NCBI GenBank assembly: GCA_905331475.1 | Contig: CAJNYU010000687.1 | Coordinates: 62,001-126,000, forward strand | Origin: Rotaria socialis | Lineage: Eukaryota > Rotifera > Eurotatoria > Philodinida > Philodinidae | DNA length: 64,000 bases | Reading direction: 5' to 3' | In this document: piece by piece, positions 1-11,346 of the stretch | Layout: each line of letters starts with the position of its first letter | How positions within the stretch are numbered: position 1 is the first letter of the stretch | Translations under genes and position numbers: made by a program | The notes under the pieces: model-generated | The model's database searches: none | What the model saw: the letters and a program-made list of their open reading frames with translations, nothing else | Told to the model about the DNA's origin: nothing

Positions 1-1752
1 CAAAACAGGTCCGCAATGCCAAAGATAATCATGAGTTTTAGAAAGTTGCTGTTAATACTTTCCTAGTTATTTTGCTGGAAAAGCTCAGCTGATATTTTCT
101 TTTTTGACTTCGTTCCAAAAAAGAGTATTCAGTCAATTTCGAATTGCAGAGCTTTCTCGATAAATTTATTTTTGAAATAAAAGAAATAAATTTTCAATGG
201 TTCAAATAATGAATATAATCCGCCACTTTTGAACGCAGATTATGTTACCATTGAAATATTACAGTCATGGTTCTAGCTAGTTCATTACAACAAGCAGTAC
301 TTGCTCCACCATAACCTGAATTGCCAATACCTTGAACATATGTCATAGCCCGTACTTGAACAAGAACAAAATTTTGCCATTGCGTTCGTTGTGATACAGA
401 AGTAACACTATTTGTAAAGTTTTCTGAGTATGCAGTCGTAATTGAGACAGCCGTTCAACTAACAGTCGTTGTTAAAATGACATACATCACTTGTTTAGAA
501 TTATTCACAAACATCAATCAATAGTAACAGTAAATTATGGTAATCAAAATAATCGTTCGTAAGTTATTTGAATTCAATTGAATTTATCACATTCAACAGT
601 ATTGAGAAATATGAAATCAACAGACAAAGTCTACTTTCCTTAGATCATGCTATCAATATGCTGAACCCTTTCAATTTCTTGAATTTGTTTTTTTGTGTAT
701 AAGTTAACGATAATCACTTGCTTGAAAACAATGCGATTTCAGTACTGTTGGATGCTCCTAATTGTGAAATTTATTTCATTAATTACGTATAGAAAAGTGT
801 TATTCTTGTCTTTTAACTAGTCATCGAGTAGAATGCATTTAATGGGGCGAAGGAATATATTGGAAAAAAATGGAATAAATTCAATTAATGCAACTGCTTA
901 GAAAAGTGCATTGAAGCATAAGTAAATGTTTATAGAATAATAATTTAGTAAACACTAGTCTTACATGTGACTTGTATTGCTCAATTCTTTCAATATTTTT
1001 ACTTTGAACGCCCGTTCAAAAGTTATGTTGATCAATGTATAAATGAAGCACCAACAGAAACATTCGATTCCATAAAAATTTCTTCGAAATACATAGCAGC
1101 TCTCCACTGAAATCGAAGCCTATCTCGTTCATAATAATTTTGGTATTTATTATGGCAGGACATAGTTAAATGAAAATTAGATTGAACATTTTTCAAGAGT
1201 ACATTTCTTTAATTAGCTATCAAGTTTCTCTGTTTGAGTGCATACTGACAGTACTTCAAAACAAGATTGCCAATAATAATGATAACATTCTCACAAACAA
1301 AACATTTTTTCAAACAAAAGGAAGTGTTAACACTTATGATCATATATCAACGAAAGGTTGAAGTATTTTGAGTATGTTCGATCTAGCTAAAGCCAGCCCA
1401 TTACTCTTCCGATAGTTTGTTTATACACGTTTAAGAAGCAAAAAATAGCACGAGTTGGATTCTTAAGCATTCTATCACATGCCAAGAAAATGAAACGTAC
1501 GCAATAGAGACCATTGGTAGAGTCTTTTACGGCAGGTCCCAGGCATGTTCATGACGATAGAATGAAAGTGTTTTTTTTTCGGTCTTGATAACACCAACTA
1601 AGTTAACTTCATAAAGACAAGAACAATTTAACAGTTCTGCGATGGATTGTTCGCAATAGAAAGCATTGAAACTTTCCGCGTTCTATCTGAGCTAATAAAA
1701 TGACACTTTCGAACAAATATATTGAACATGTAGTCAGAGCATGAGCAAAGAT
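1..1752. other. AT-rich non-coding stretch with one gene fragment
   Basis: No complete gene is visible. The only coding-like signal is the minus-strand fragment at 245-454, listed separately. The rest is A/T-rich with short chance open frames. Confidence 0.5.
245..454 (-). pseudogene. Gene fragment of unknown family
   Basis: Read on the minus strand, about 70 codons stay open and have protein-like composition, including the stretches TQWQNFVLVQVRAMTYVQ and GYGGASTACCNELARTM, ending IFQW and a stop. The same frame upstream (to about 520) also looks protein-like but is interrupted, so this is more likely a decayed copy than a live gene. I do not recognise the family. It could also be one exon of a gene whose other exons I failed to join. 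Confidence 0.3.
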
Positions 1753-2136
1753 ATCAGTGTGAAGCTAGCACGACGGAGCTAGCACGATGAAATAGAGATT
1801 CAACTATAAGCCTTCTCAGAAGTATTGCCGGCCTATAAAAAAACCAGACCATTCGATGCAGAATTTAATTCTGGATAGGACGGTGATACTTTTATTCTCC
1901 GGCAATACTTTGAGAAAATTCTATGCGGTTTTTCTTGTCCTATTTAGAAGAAAACAAAGATGTAGGTAAAAATTTTTCCTAAGTATTGCCGGGGAATAAA
2001 AGTATCACCATCCGATCCAGCATTAAATTCTGCATCGAATGGTCTGATTTTTATGGGCCGGCAATACTTCTGAGAAGGCTTATAGTTGAATCTCTATTTC
2101 ATCGTGCTAGCTCCGTCGTGCTAGCTTCACACTGAT
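1753..2136. mobile_element. Fold-back DNA element, 384 bp, 9-bp target duplication
   Basis: The two arms (about 1753-1917 and 1972-2136) are near-perfect inverted copies of some 165 bp around a loop of about 54 bp. The element is flanked by the identical 9-mer AGCAAAGAT at 1744-1752 and 2137-2145, as expected of a target-site duplication. Each arm carries AAGTATTGCCGG in both orientations (1820-1831, 1899-1910, 1981-1992, 2058-2069) and a doubled GCTAGCACGA near its tip. It has no coding capacity. A 9-bp duplication with long inverted repeats fits a non-autonomous Mutator-like (MULE) or other fold-back element; the superfamily is inference. High arm identity suggests youth or gene conversion. 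Confidence 0.85.
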
Positions 2137-2145
2137 AGCAAAGAT

Positions 2146-2477
2146 AAATTAAATTATTCGAGATTGAACTTCATCTGATTCTTGATATACTGAAGATCGA
2201 GATCATATGACAAAGAATGGTCATTGTGAGAGTTCAATATTTATCTGCCGAACTGAAGAAGAATCCAATGAAATTCATATCTTACTGCCAACAAAACTGA
2301 GCTACTTTTCTTTGTAAAACTTTTATGTATTTTTATCCTTTTAATTTTCTTATACAAATAAGTGTATAAACTCTTTGCCCATTATTTTATTGTGTTGCTG
2401 ATTCTTTCAAGTGATTAGCATTTTAAATTTCGTTTTATTCCTGTTAGTGTATTCGTCTGTGTAAAAAAACGATGCGC
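2146..2477. other. Non-coding, 3' flank of the CAP gene
   Basis: AT-rich sequence between the fold-back element and the stop of the CAP-domain gene. I see nothing specific in it. Confidence 0.5.
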
Positions 2478-3166
2478 TTAACAGTTTGCTTCTAAAACAT
2501 TTCTTTCAAAAGAGCCTGGTCCCATCATATTCCCAGCTGGATAATAATTCGTTACGACATATACTGTGCGTTTATCAGCCGAAAAAGCTATTCCAGCACC
2601 TAATAATTTTGATGATTTCCATACCAGTTGTGTAAAATGACCGGTTTTAGCTGAAAATGTTGGACGTCTAAAGTTATGTAAGGCTACTTCATCGTACCAA
2701 CTTTTTACTGCTTTTTTTGCAGATGAAGTAGGTTGAGCGTTAGACATCCATTGCATGTAAAGATTTTCTCCTAGTGGTTCCTTTCCAAGTTTATTTCCGC
2801 TATGTTCAAATTTTGATGTAGCTGCTAAATGTTCAGCGTATGATTGAGCGATTTGATTGAGTCGCTTATCTATAGATAACGGTGGTGCACAATGACGAGC
2901 ACGATACTGATTATGTAATTCTAACATTTCAGCGTGAAAACCTCCATTCAATCGACGTTGAGTCGGAACTAGAGCTTAAATAAAAAACAGAACGAAATCT
3001 GTTGGTGATATTTTACTATTATCAGCATACTAGTAAGCATTGTTCGTCGTTGTACTCGCGTACCCATGTCCACATAATAATCAAGTGGATGTTGGTATCT
3101 GTATCGAGGTTTTCGAATAAATCTTCTATCGTAATACAGATTCGAATTATGTGTTGGCCGTGCCAT
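2478..3166 (-). CDS. CAP/SCP-domain protein, GAPR-1 (GLIPR2)-like
   Basis: Two exons, 3031-3166 and 2478-2974, joined over a 56-bp intron (GTATGC...TTTAAG), give 210 residues. The N-terminal 55 or so residues are basic and tyrosine-rich with no signal peptide I can see. The CAP fold follows: HNQYRARHCAPPL near its start, GENLYMQW in the middle and GHFTQLVWK, the CAP signature, near the end. The His/Glu/His cavity residues typical of the family are present. Lack of a secretion signal fits the cytosolic, Golgi-associated GAPR-1 branch, which binds membranes and has been linked to autophagy regulation. The start is the first ATG in frame; an upstream exon cannot be excluded. Confidence 0.8.
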
Positions 3167-4692
3167 AACTTGATAAAACCGTGGATCCCTAAATTAAGCT
3201 ATATTGATGCAAGAAATAAAAACAACACGAAATCAAACCATTACATTAATATTGAATATGTTTTTAATCAATATGTTATTCAAATGTATGATAAAGATGC
3301 CTTGCCAATGTAGGATACCTGTGCGCTAATAAACGTATCGACAGGCATTCATATCGTATCGTTTATATAGTAGTATTTGTTAGTGCGTCGAGCCGTGACA
3401 ACAGAACATAAAATACGAAGCATTAGAAATAGCAAGCAAGAAATATTATTATTTTTTCAAAATATGGAAAATGTATGATAAATAACGTCGTCAATATATG
3501 AGTGATGGGGAAAAAAGGAAGATGTGTCATTTGATGAGTAAAAGGAAGTGTCGCATTAGAGGAACTTTTCATTGCAAACTCATCATTATACTCATCATCA
3601 GCTACCAAATAATTGAGCGAAAGAGAGTCTTTGCTGTTTAGCAGTAAATTTTACATTGTTGGTAGACTATGAACTTTAATAGATCGATAGGGCAAAGTAG
3701 CCTAACAATAACAAGTTATCATTTTATATGATCAAAATAATTCTCTGAATTGAAAGTTACTCTAGAAAAGAGTGATAATGAAAGTTGTCTCTGCACCGAT
3801 CTATTTTTTATTTATTTTATAAGAAAAAACTTAAATTCAGAAGTCATTTTTGTTTTCTCCGCCTACGCATATATTTTAATGCTTCATAGACATCAATGCC
3901 CTATAATTATCTTAATTTGTAGTTAGCTTTTAAAAAAACGAAACGAGAAATATCACACGCATAACTAGTTATATCAGGACAGTGAGAGAAACGATGAATA
4001 ATATATTGTTATATCTTATTAATTTATCTTGCTATTGATGGTTACTTATGATAATTGCGGAGCATTCAAAATATTCAGGTCCAACTAAAAGTATGACTAG
4101 ATGGTGACGTATACAGGCTGACGAATACTTGAATTCTAAAGTAATTATAGCAGTTTTAAGATACTAATTATTGCTGAAAAGATCAGTTTTTCTCTTGTCG
4201 AGTTCTTCAAAATACCTAATATAGAAGTAACTATAGACACGATGAGATATGTTTAATATCGTACTTTCATAAAAATATTTATCTGTACAACAACTTGACG
4301 AACTTTATACAATCATATTTTAATTATGAATAGCAAGTTGATTACATCCACAGTAAATATACTGAAGTTCGGATATCTTCATTGGCATATACCGTGAATA
4401 GTTCATATTTCATATGTATACATTAGTTTATCGGTGATACGTTTAATTTGACCCTTATATGCCTAATGTCCTTGAGTTACAGTCGACATCATTCTTTTCA
4501 TAGCAAGTCAAATCTCGATCCGACGAAAATGTCCTTTCGTTCTTTTAACAAATAAATTCGACGTAATTCTTTTAGAAGAAAACATGACGTAGAAGTTTCG
4601 TCTTTATTCTTTATATATATATATAGTGATGTACGACTAAACATTCTTTAACTGCTTTCATATCGTCGAATATTCACATAGATTCAAATACA
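3167..4692. other. Intergenic, no gene seen
   Basis: Divergent upstream space between the CAP gene and the next plus-strand gene. AT-rich, with a short TA run near 4614. No convincing exon on either strand. Confidence 0.5.
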
Positions 4693-6626
4693 ATGGCTGA
4701 AGTAAAATATTTCTTTATTCAATTACTTTTTCATTGTAGTTTTATATTTATCTAAATTTTAAGACAACAATTATTACGACACATGTTCGTTCAGATTCTG
4801 ATGATTTTGATATACGTCGAGAATTTTGTGGTTTTCAAGTACAAATTATTAATGTTTCTTTGTTGTTCGTTTAACTATCTCGTTTATAATAGGATACACG
4901 TCTGAATGACCTAAGGCAATTTACTTCTTGCATCATTGATTTACAAACACATGGTACAAAAGATCCCTTTGAAAAAGTTACTTGGGTCGTTTCGTAAGTA
5001 TCATTGATTCAAAGCAAAGAGACGAATTTAATTGTTGCTACTTTTAGACATTTTGATGAAACAGTACGAGCTTTTGTTATTAAACGTATTCAAGCATGGG
5101 CTCAAACCACGCAATTAGCTGCTCATATGCATGCCGAAGATATCGTCTTTCATCAACGTCCGTGGTTTTATTTTAATTGATTTTTCAATTTAATAAATTA
5201 TGTTTAGGCATGTCATCAGATTCATCATCATCTTCAATTGATGGTAAAATACAACAGCTTGGAAATTCAGTCAAATCCTCGCCATCACCAGCAAAACATT
5301 CTCATCCATCAATGTTTCATAAGAATGCTAAAACACCATCGTATATTCATCATCATAATAGTGTACGACATGCTGCTCTTGTTCCGCAAACCGATGTTCA
5401 ATCTCGGCATCATCCACGTCGACGTCGAAATTCATCATCAAGTAGTGCAGGCATACGTCGGCCAGGTTAGATTCTCTCGACGACGTTGTCATTCGTGTTA
5501 TTAATAGTTTGTTTTTCTACAGCGTTATTTGGTAAACCAAGTGACTTTTTTTTCTCACGAGCAAATGAATATCCACAAATTTGTCATTCTCCATTGTCAA
5601 CACCAATTACAAGTAAATTATTTCATTGTTTTATCAGTCCGTTTGATAATAAATTTTTATTTGAAAGAAATCAAGATTAATGAAACAATGAAATTATTAA
5701 ATGAAGATGGTCTTACGCTATTGAAACAATCGAATTCGGGAATCGAAAAAGAATATTCAATTGGTAAATATAATTTTAGAATCAAATGACTTCAGTTTTC
5801 TTATATTTTCCTCCTCTAGATATGAATAAAATTCAAAATAAAGAAAATAATCCAGAGAGCGACAGTAAGTATAATCAAAAGGACAAAGAAGAAAATATGT
5901 TTTCCAGTAAGACATTAGATTTTAATCAGCAGTTTTCTAAAAATACACCTTTCACATGTTATCATCAAATGCTTAACTGCACATGAGAGCTAACTATTCA
6001 GAACTTGCGAATTTCTTTTTTAATTTTTCAGAAGAGACACTCTCGATGTCATAATCTGAAACTTGTATTTTTCATTTTAGAAGGCGATGATATTGATTAT
6101 GAAGAAGAAGCTAAATGGGAAAATCTTCTTTCGGATTTAAGTGATTTTGAAGGGTAAACTTTCTTTTCTACAAACAAAAACGAAAATTAGCTAATTTATT
6201 TATAGTGAGGCTCATCCATTAATGGCTGATATTATACTTGTATCTCAATTACGTGATTGCCTTGCTAATTCTAATATTTCACCAACAGATGATATTGAAT
6301 ATATCCAATCGCTTATAGCTACACCATTATCCATTACTTGTAATGAACAATTAAAAACCATGAACAGTAAATATGTATGGTTTTATCGACTTACACTTAA
6401 TTCAAAAATCATCTTATCCAATGGTATACATAAATCCAGACGAGAAGCACAAAAGTTAGCCTATAAAAAAATGGTTGAATTAATGACAAATAAACAAGGC
6501 GTTGAAGCAAAAATCATCGCTAATGGCCGATGTAAAGTAGTAGTTCGAAAATCTATTCCATCGAAACCATTGAACGAAACAACAATTATCGATCCATTCA
6601 TGAATAGCACTACAGAAGTTTATTAA
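4693..6626 (+). CDS. Unrecognised protein with a dsRNA-binding-like C-terminus
   Basis: Ten exons (4693-4701, 4764-4838, 4893-4993, 5048-5157, 5208-5465, 5523-5612, 5638-5763, 5820-5906, 6081-6153, 6206-6626) join in frame to 449 residues. The first exon is only nine bases. The N-terminal 100 residues look globular and are unfamiliar. The middle is disordered: Ser/His/Pro-rich with an Arg/Ser block, then acidic. The last 140 residues include YRLTLNSKIILSNG then KSRREAQKLAYKKMVELM, which resembles the second half of a dsRNA-binding fold (beta strands, then K-x-x-A-x-x-A helix) as in CDKN2AIP/NKRF-type proteins. RNA binding is therefore an inference. The donor after exon 4 (GTCCGT) is weak, so that junction is the least certain. 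Confidence 0.6.
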
Positions 6627-7932
6627 CACAATCGTTCGTCAAAATTTTTATCTAAATTGTTAAAAAATATTTCATTTGAACTGTCAGTTATTTTCTATTA
6701 ATATTCTACCAACTTTTTCAAACTCTGTAATATCCATGTCAGAATAGAATGATTTTTTTCTCTCTTTAATTTATAATGAATAAAAAATGGCCTTAAGCAT
6801 GTTAACTCAGAAAAATTATATTATCATTTTTTTAAATTCTGTCAGAATCAATAGATAAATAATTGATCAACTTTGTTTAAGTGTTTGCGAAATGTAGATC
6901 GTAACAGAATTGTTCTACATCGTTAAACTATTGACTATCAAAAATAGTTATGAAATCAATGTCAAGAGATGATGATTAAATTTCATTAATATATAGCGAA
7001 GAAGATTATTATTTTTAAGTAGAATGACTAATGCAATGAAATATTATTAATGAATTTCGATTGCACGGAGCCAATTTTACAGTATGAATAAATAAAGCTG
7101 AACTTAAATATTTTTAAATTAAACGTAATTCTCTTTTCGAAATAGAGAAATAGACGTGTGATGCTTCATTACTGTCCTACGCAAAACAAAAGTTAGTTGT
7201 TTTCTTTAAATTGCTGTCATTAGTGTATCTCACAGGGAAAATAGTAAAAGATAATTACTTTATTTTGAACACGGTCTTTTCAGTAGAGAAAAATCTTATT
7301 TCTCATGATAGTAAAGAAGTATAAAGAGAATGTATGCCATTTTTTTAAATCAAAATTGATGATGTCACGCTGCTGATCTATGCCGAGACACTACAAAGAT
7401 TTTGTCAAAATAAAATGGATGATTAAAAATGTTCTGAGAGTTCGGTTGTTGCCATTTCCGTAGAAGTAGACAAAAGGAAGTCAACAGAGACAGTAATTAT
7501 ATGAATCTTGAATAATATCGAGCGTCTGCAGAAGAAATCTACAGCTTTATAAAACTTATTGTGATTCAAAACCACGAGCAATAGATGAAGTTATTCTTAA
7601 CACTCTCCTGCTCAGAAATTTCTTAAAGACGTTTATGCTTCCAGAAAAATTTTCTATATTCCCCAGTCAGACAAGTGTTGAAAAAACGGTGTTTTTACGA
7701 GTAAAAAGCGCGCATTTTGATCCGTTAAAACGCGTTTTTTCTTGTTTTGAATCAAATGATTTTCTCAATGTTGTCATTCGCAAGCTTCCTTTGTTTGCCG
7801 AATTTTTTCAACGCTTGTCTGACTGGATGATCAGGATTTCTCAGTCATAAATAAGTAAATCATCTTCTGCATTCATTCTTTAAATAGCATTTCGACTATT
7901 TAATCTGTTAGTTTTTTTTGCGGCTTAATACG
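6627..7932. other. Intergenic, no gene seen
   Basis: Starts with the 3' flank of the dsRBD-like gene, including AATAAA-type signals near 6778 and 7088. A 71-codon open frame at 7635-7850 has no family resemblance or splice context that I can see. Confidence 0.5.
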
Positions 7933-7940
7933 GTTCATAT

Positions 7941-8331
7941 CAAGGGAGAAAAGGCGGATTTTTGGGATTTTCAAAATCCAAAAGTTGAAAAGCATTTTCC
8001 CCCCTGTGAATGACTTACTTTCGACCTGAAATTCTTCCCCATATACAGGTTTCATGGTTCATAGAAGATCCTAAAAGTTTCAACTCGAACAAATGTTTTC
8101 TTCTTAAAAAATTGAATTTTGAAAAAAACTGAATTTTCTGACCGTGTCGTGAAATGAGCATTTCTTGCGCATTCATTATGTTGGAAAGGAAACATCCGTT
8201 TGCGCTGAAAATTTTAGAATATTCTAAGGATCATGAGACTTACGCGTAGAAAAAAATTCAGATGAAAATTCCATCATTCACGTTTTGGATTTTAGGATTT
8301 TCAAAATTCCTAATCCGCCGTTTTCCCCTTG
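7941..8331. mobile_element. hAT-like MITE, 391 bp, 8-bp target duplication
   Basis: The ends are imperfect inverted repeats of about 40 bp: the left begins CAAGGGAGAAAAGGCGGATT and the right, reverse-complemented, begins CAAGGGGAAAACGGCGGATT. GTTCATAT is repeated directly outside both ends (7933-7940 and 8332-8339). An 8-bp duplication with a CAAGGG tip fits the hAT superfamily; if the terminal C/G is counted as target, the duplication would be 9 bp. No transposase is present, so it is non-autonomous. Confidence 0.75.
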
Positions 8332-8384
8332 GTTCATATACAAATTATATTCAAAAAAAGAAAGAACTGCTATTTTGAGAGGTA

Positions 8385-8680
8385 TCCAAGGACTGAGGGT
8401 TAAGAATTCCTCATCAGTTCCCCTACAGTTCCTTGCATACTAAATGTAAAAATATGGAATATTCACGATAATTTTTGTTCTTACACTCATTTTCACTTGA
8501 AAAATTGTGAAAATTAATGATTTCATGCAAAAATGATTTTTAAAACAGCAATATCACAATGTTCGTGCATGGTGGAACCGTGAGGGAACCTATAGTTGAT
8601 TCCTATTTCCTCTAGGAATTATCACAGCGGCACTAACAATTCCTCGACACATTAGAAATTCCTATTTCTTAGTCCTTGGA
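8385..8680. mobile_element. Short inverted-repeat element beside the receptor pseudogene
   Basis: Begins TCCAAGGACTGAGGG and ends CTTAGTCCTTGGA, so its outer 10 bp are a perfect inverted repeat, with weaker matching inward (GAATTCCT / AGGAATT). It is about 296 bp and has no open frame of note. I could not find a clean target duplication, so the borders are tentative. Confidence 0.45.
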
Positions 8681-8693
8681 CACTGCTGACCAA

Positions 8694-9089
8694 CAGTGTT
8701 TCCAATAGCAAGTGTACACAGCAGAAGCAAAATGTACAGAACATCTGCTAGTTTTGATTTACACTCTGCTATACACTTGCCCAGAAAAACAAAGCGTACA
8801 ATGTACACTTTGCTAAAATAGTTTACACTCTGGTTTCTTTGATCTCTGAACCTTAAAAGCCGCATATAGTTTTAAATTAATTAAGTATGATATTTTTATT
8901 CCGCTAGTGATCAAAATGTTTGTTTCATGAGATAAAAAATAGCGAAAATTATATTTTGTTTTCTAGACTGTGAAAATTGGGCTGTTGCACACTTTGATAC
9001 ACGTTGCTGAAAAAAGTAAAGTGTAATGTACACTTTACTCATAAAAAACAGAGTGTATAGTACATTTTGTTTTACATTTCCATTGGAAG
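8694..9089. mobile_element. Short element between 13-bp direct repeats
   Basis: CACTGCTGACCAA occurs at 8681-8693 and again at 9090-9102. The interval has imperfect inverted ends (TTCCAAT plus CAAAATGTAC on both arms) and many GTGTACA/TACACTTT motifs, some in inverted pairs. It sits at the broken end of the receptor pseudogene. The 13-mer may be a target duplication, but a third copy at 44819-44831 argues that it could belong to a repeat family instead. Confidence 0.4.
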
Positions 9090-9600
9090 CACTGCTGACC
9101 AATACCAATTGAGTGCATACGATTCACGTTTAAAACATGGTACGTCACATAGTGTTCTTTGAAAATCTAGTAAATCATTTTCGCATGAGTAAAAGAATAT
9201 TGAATAACTATAGAAGATAAATGGATAAATCAAACAAATAAGGATTGGTACATAATGAACAAAAATCATTTAAATATGATACACGAAAGTACTGTGCAGA
9301 AGAAACAAGAATATGTCGTTCAAATGATGCCCACGCAGTTAAAAGCAGATCACATGTATAGAATGAAAAATCAATATACATCCAAAAGCAATAAAATAAA
9401 AGTTCGATTTAGGATGAACAATACCTAGACGTAGATAATTAAGTGTTAGTGATAGATCAACCGTAGCAGATAGAAGACTAACAATAAGCATTGCTATAAT
9501 AACATGATTTGATAATGTTTGACGAAATACTTTTGCAGTGAACATATGATGTAAAACAAATATTGAACATAGAATAGGTGGAATTTAAAAAAGTAGCAAA
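9072..9600 (-). pseudogene. Degraded rhodopsin-like (class A) GPCR
   Basis: Two minus-strand pieces read as a seven-helix receptor. The upstream piece (about 9339-9590) gives the end of helix 1 (PPILCSIFVLHH), loop 1 (FRQTLSNHVII) and helix 2 to loop (LSLTLNYLRLG). The downstream piece (about 9072-9269) gives helix 4 (FVHYVPILICLIYPFIFY), an extracellular Cys pair (SCEN...CDVPCF) and the lead into helix 5 (NWYWSAVLP). Helix 3 and everything after helix 5 are missing or out of frame, and short mobile elements abut the 3' end. This layout matches an orphan receptor type I associate with bdelloid rotifers. A dead gene copy. Confidence 0.65.
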
Positions 9601-9688
9601 ATCCAAAATTTTGGTAAACGAGATTCTGATGTTTCTGTTACTTCCATTGATTAAAGCTTTGCAATACTCAATGAATGCAGGCAACCTG

Positions 9689-9880
9689 TTAGATTGTGAT
9701 AATTATTTTTATGATGCTTGCAAAGTTCTTTTCTTTGTTACGAAGATGTTCAAGAGCTGGAACGAGATGTAGAAAAGCATTTCCATAATTAAACGCTGTT
9801 CTTTTTTCTTCCATAGAATACTGTGACCAAAATAAATTTGTGTATGACTTTCTTTTCAGTCTTACCCGGTGTAAGAATTT
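9689..9880 (-). pseudogene. Fragment of an unrecognised gene
   Basis: Minus strand, about 50 codons with protein-like composition, including AFNYGNAFLHLVPALEHL and RNKEKNFAS, preceded by a possible 47-bp intron (GTAAGACTG...GGTCACAG). No start is evident and a stop follows. It lies immediately upstream of the receptor pseudogene on the same strand but does not look like receptor sequence. Probably a remnant of another gene. Confidence 0.3.
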
Positions 9881-10890
9881 TAAAAATCTTACTATAGACT
9901 TGACTTATTCTAGCTACAACTCTTAATACTACCTTATTAAAATTTGTACCACCTAAGTCATTTTTCTGTTGAGATAAGAAGAAAAATACAAATGTTCAAG
10001 AGACTTTTTTCTCGCTGGTATTTCGCACTAGAAAAGTCTCGCACCCTAAAGACTTTTGTCGACAGCCATATTGAACCTTTGTTGTATTTCATGTATCATC
10101 AGCTATAGATGATATTGTAAATTGGTGTAAAAATGCCTACGAAAATAATTTTATTTTTTCTTATTTACATATATAAATGAGATTTCACTGTACGATATAT
10201 TACATTTAACGAAACATTTAATAAGTCTAAATGAAAATAACAGTATGATTGCTAATTTGTACTCAAATTAATGGTGATGACAAATAACGAAATATTCTTC
10301 TGTTTTTTTTTCAAATTTTTGAGGGAGGAAACAATAATAAGTAATCTGAAGTGTTTTTTTAAACAATCGTTAGAATCATTTATTATTCATATATGTGAAG
10401 GAGTACAACATCGAAAAGATTAATAATGTTTTTTTTATCATACTCGGTGTGCTTGAGTGTGGGTGTAAATCCATGACTATGAAGAAAACAACAATGTCCT
10501 TCGTAATAAAATCTGCACAAACACAATCGTAAATTTCGTGTGTATAAATTCTTAAAGATCTTCAATCTAGCAAAGTAATAGATTATGATAATAGTTGAAT
10601 TAATAGGTTTACATCTTAGAAATAGTGCTTTGTTAGCACAATGATTTTTATTCTATCTATACATTTATTTATTGTTATGTGGGCTTATTGAAACAATGAG
10701 TTATCAGCGTGAATCATAGATGTTATCATACCAAACGAATAGAAGAACTCATTGTTGCTCCATGAAAAGATTTCTTATCTTGACATTGAATTAAAACATC
10801 AGGAGATTTCTCTAAAGTCGATTTTTATGATAGCTATGATGGAAAAAAATGAAGAAATTATTACGAAATTTTTCCAAAATTATTTTAAAT
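9881..10890. other. AT-rich intergenic, nothing recognised
   Basis: No coding exon, structured RNA or repeat recognised. Confidence 0.45.

Positions 10891-11346
<456 letters not shown>

Noticed and set aside
7635-7850. 71-codon plus-strand open frame
   Set aside because: No homology that I can recognise and no splice or promoter context; treated as chance.
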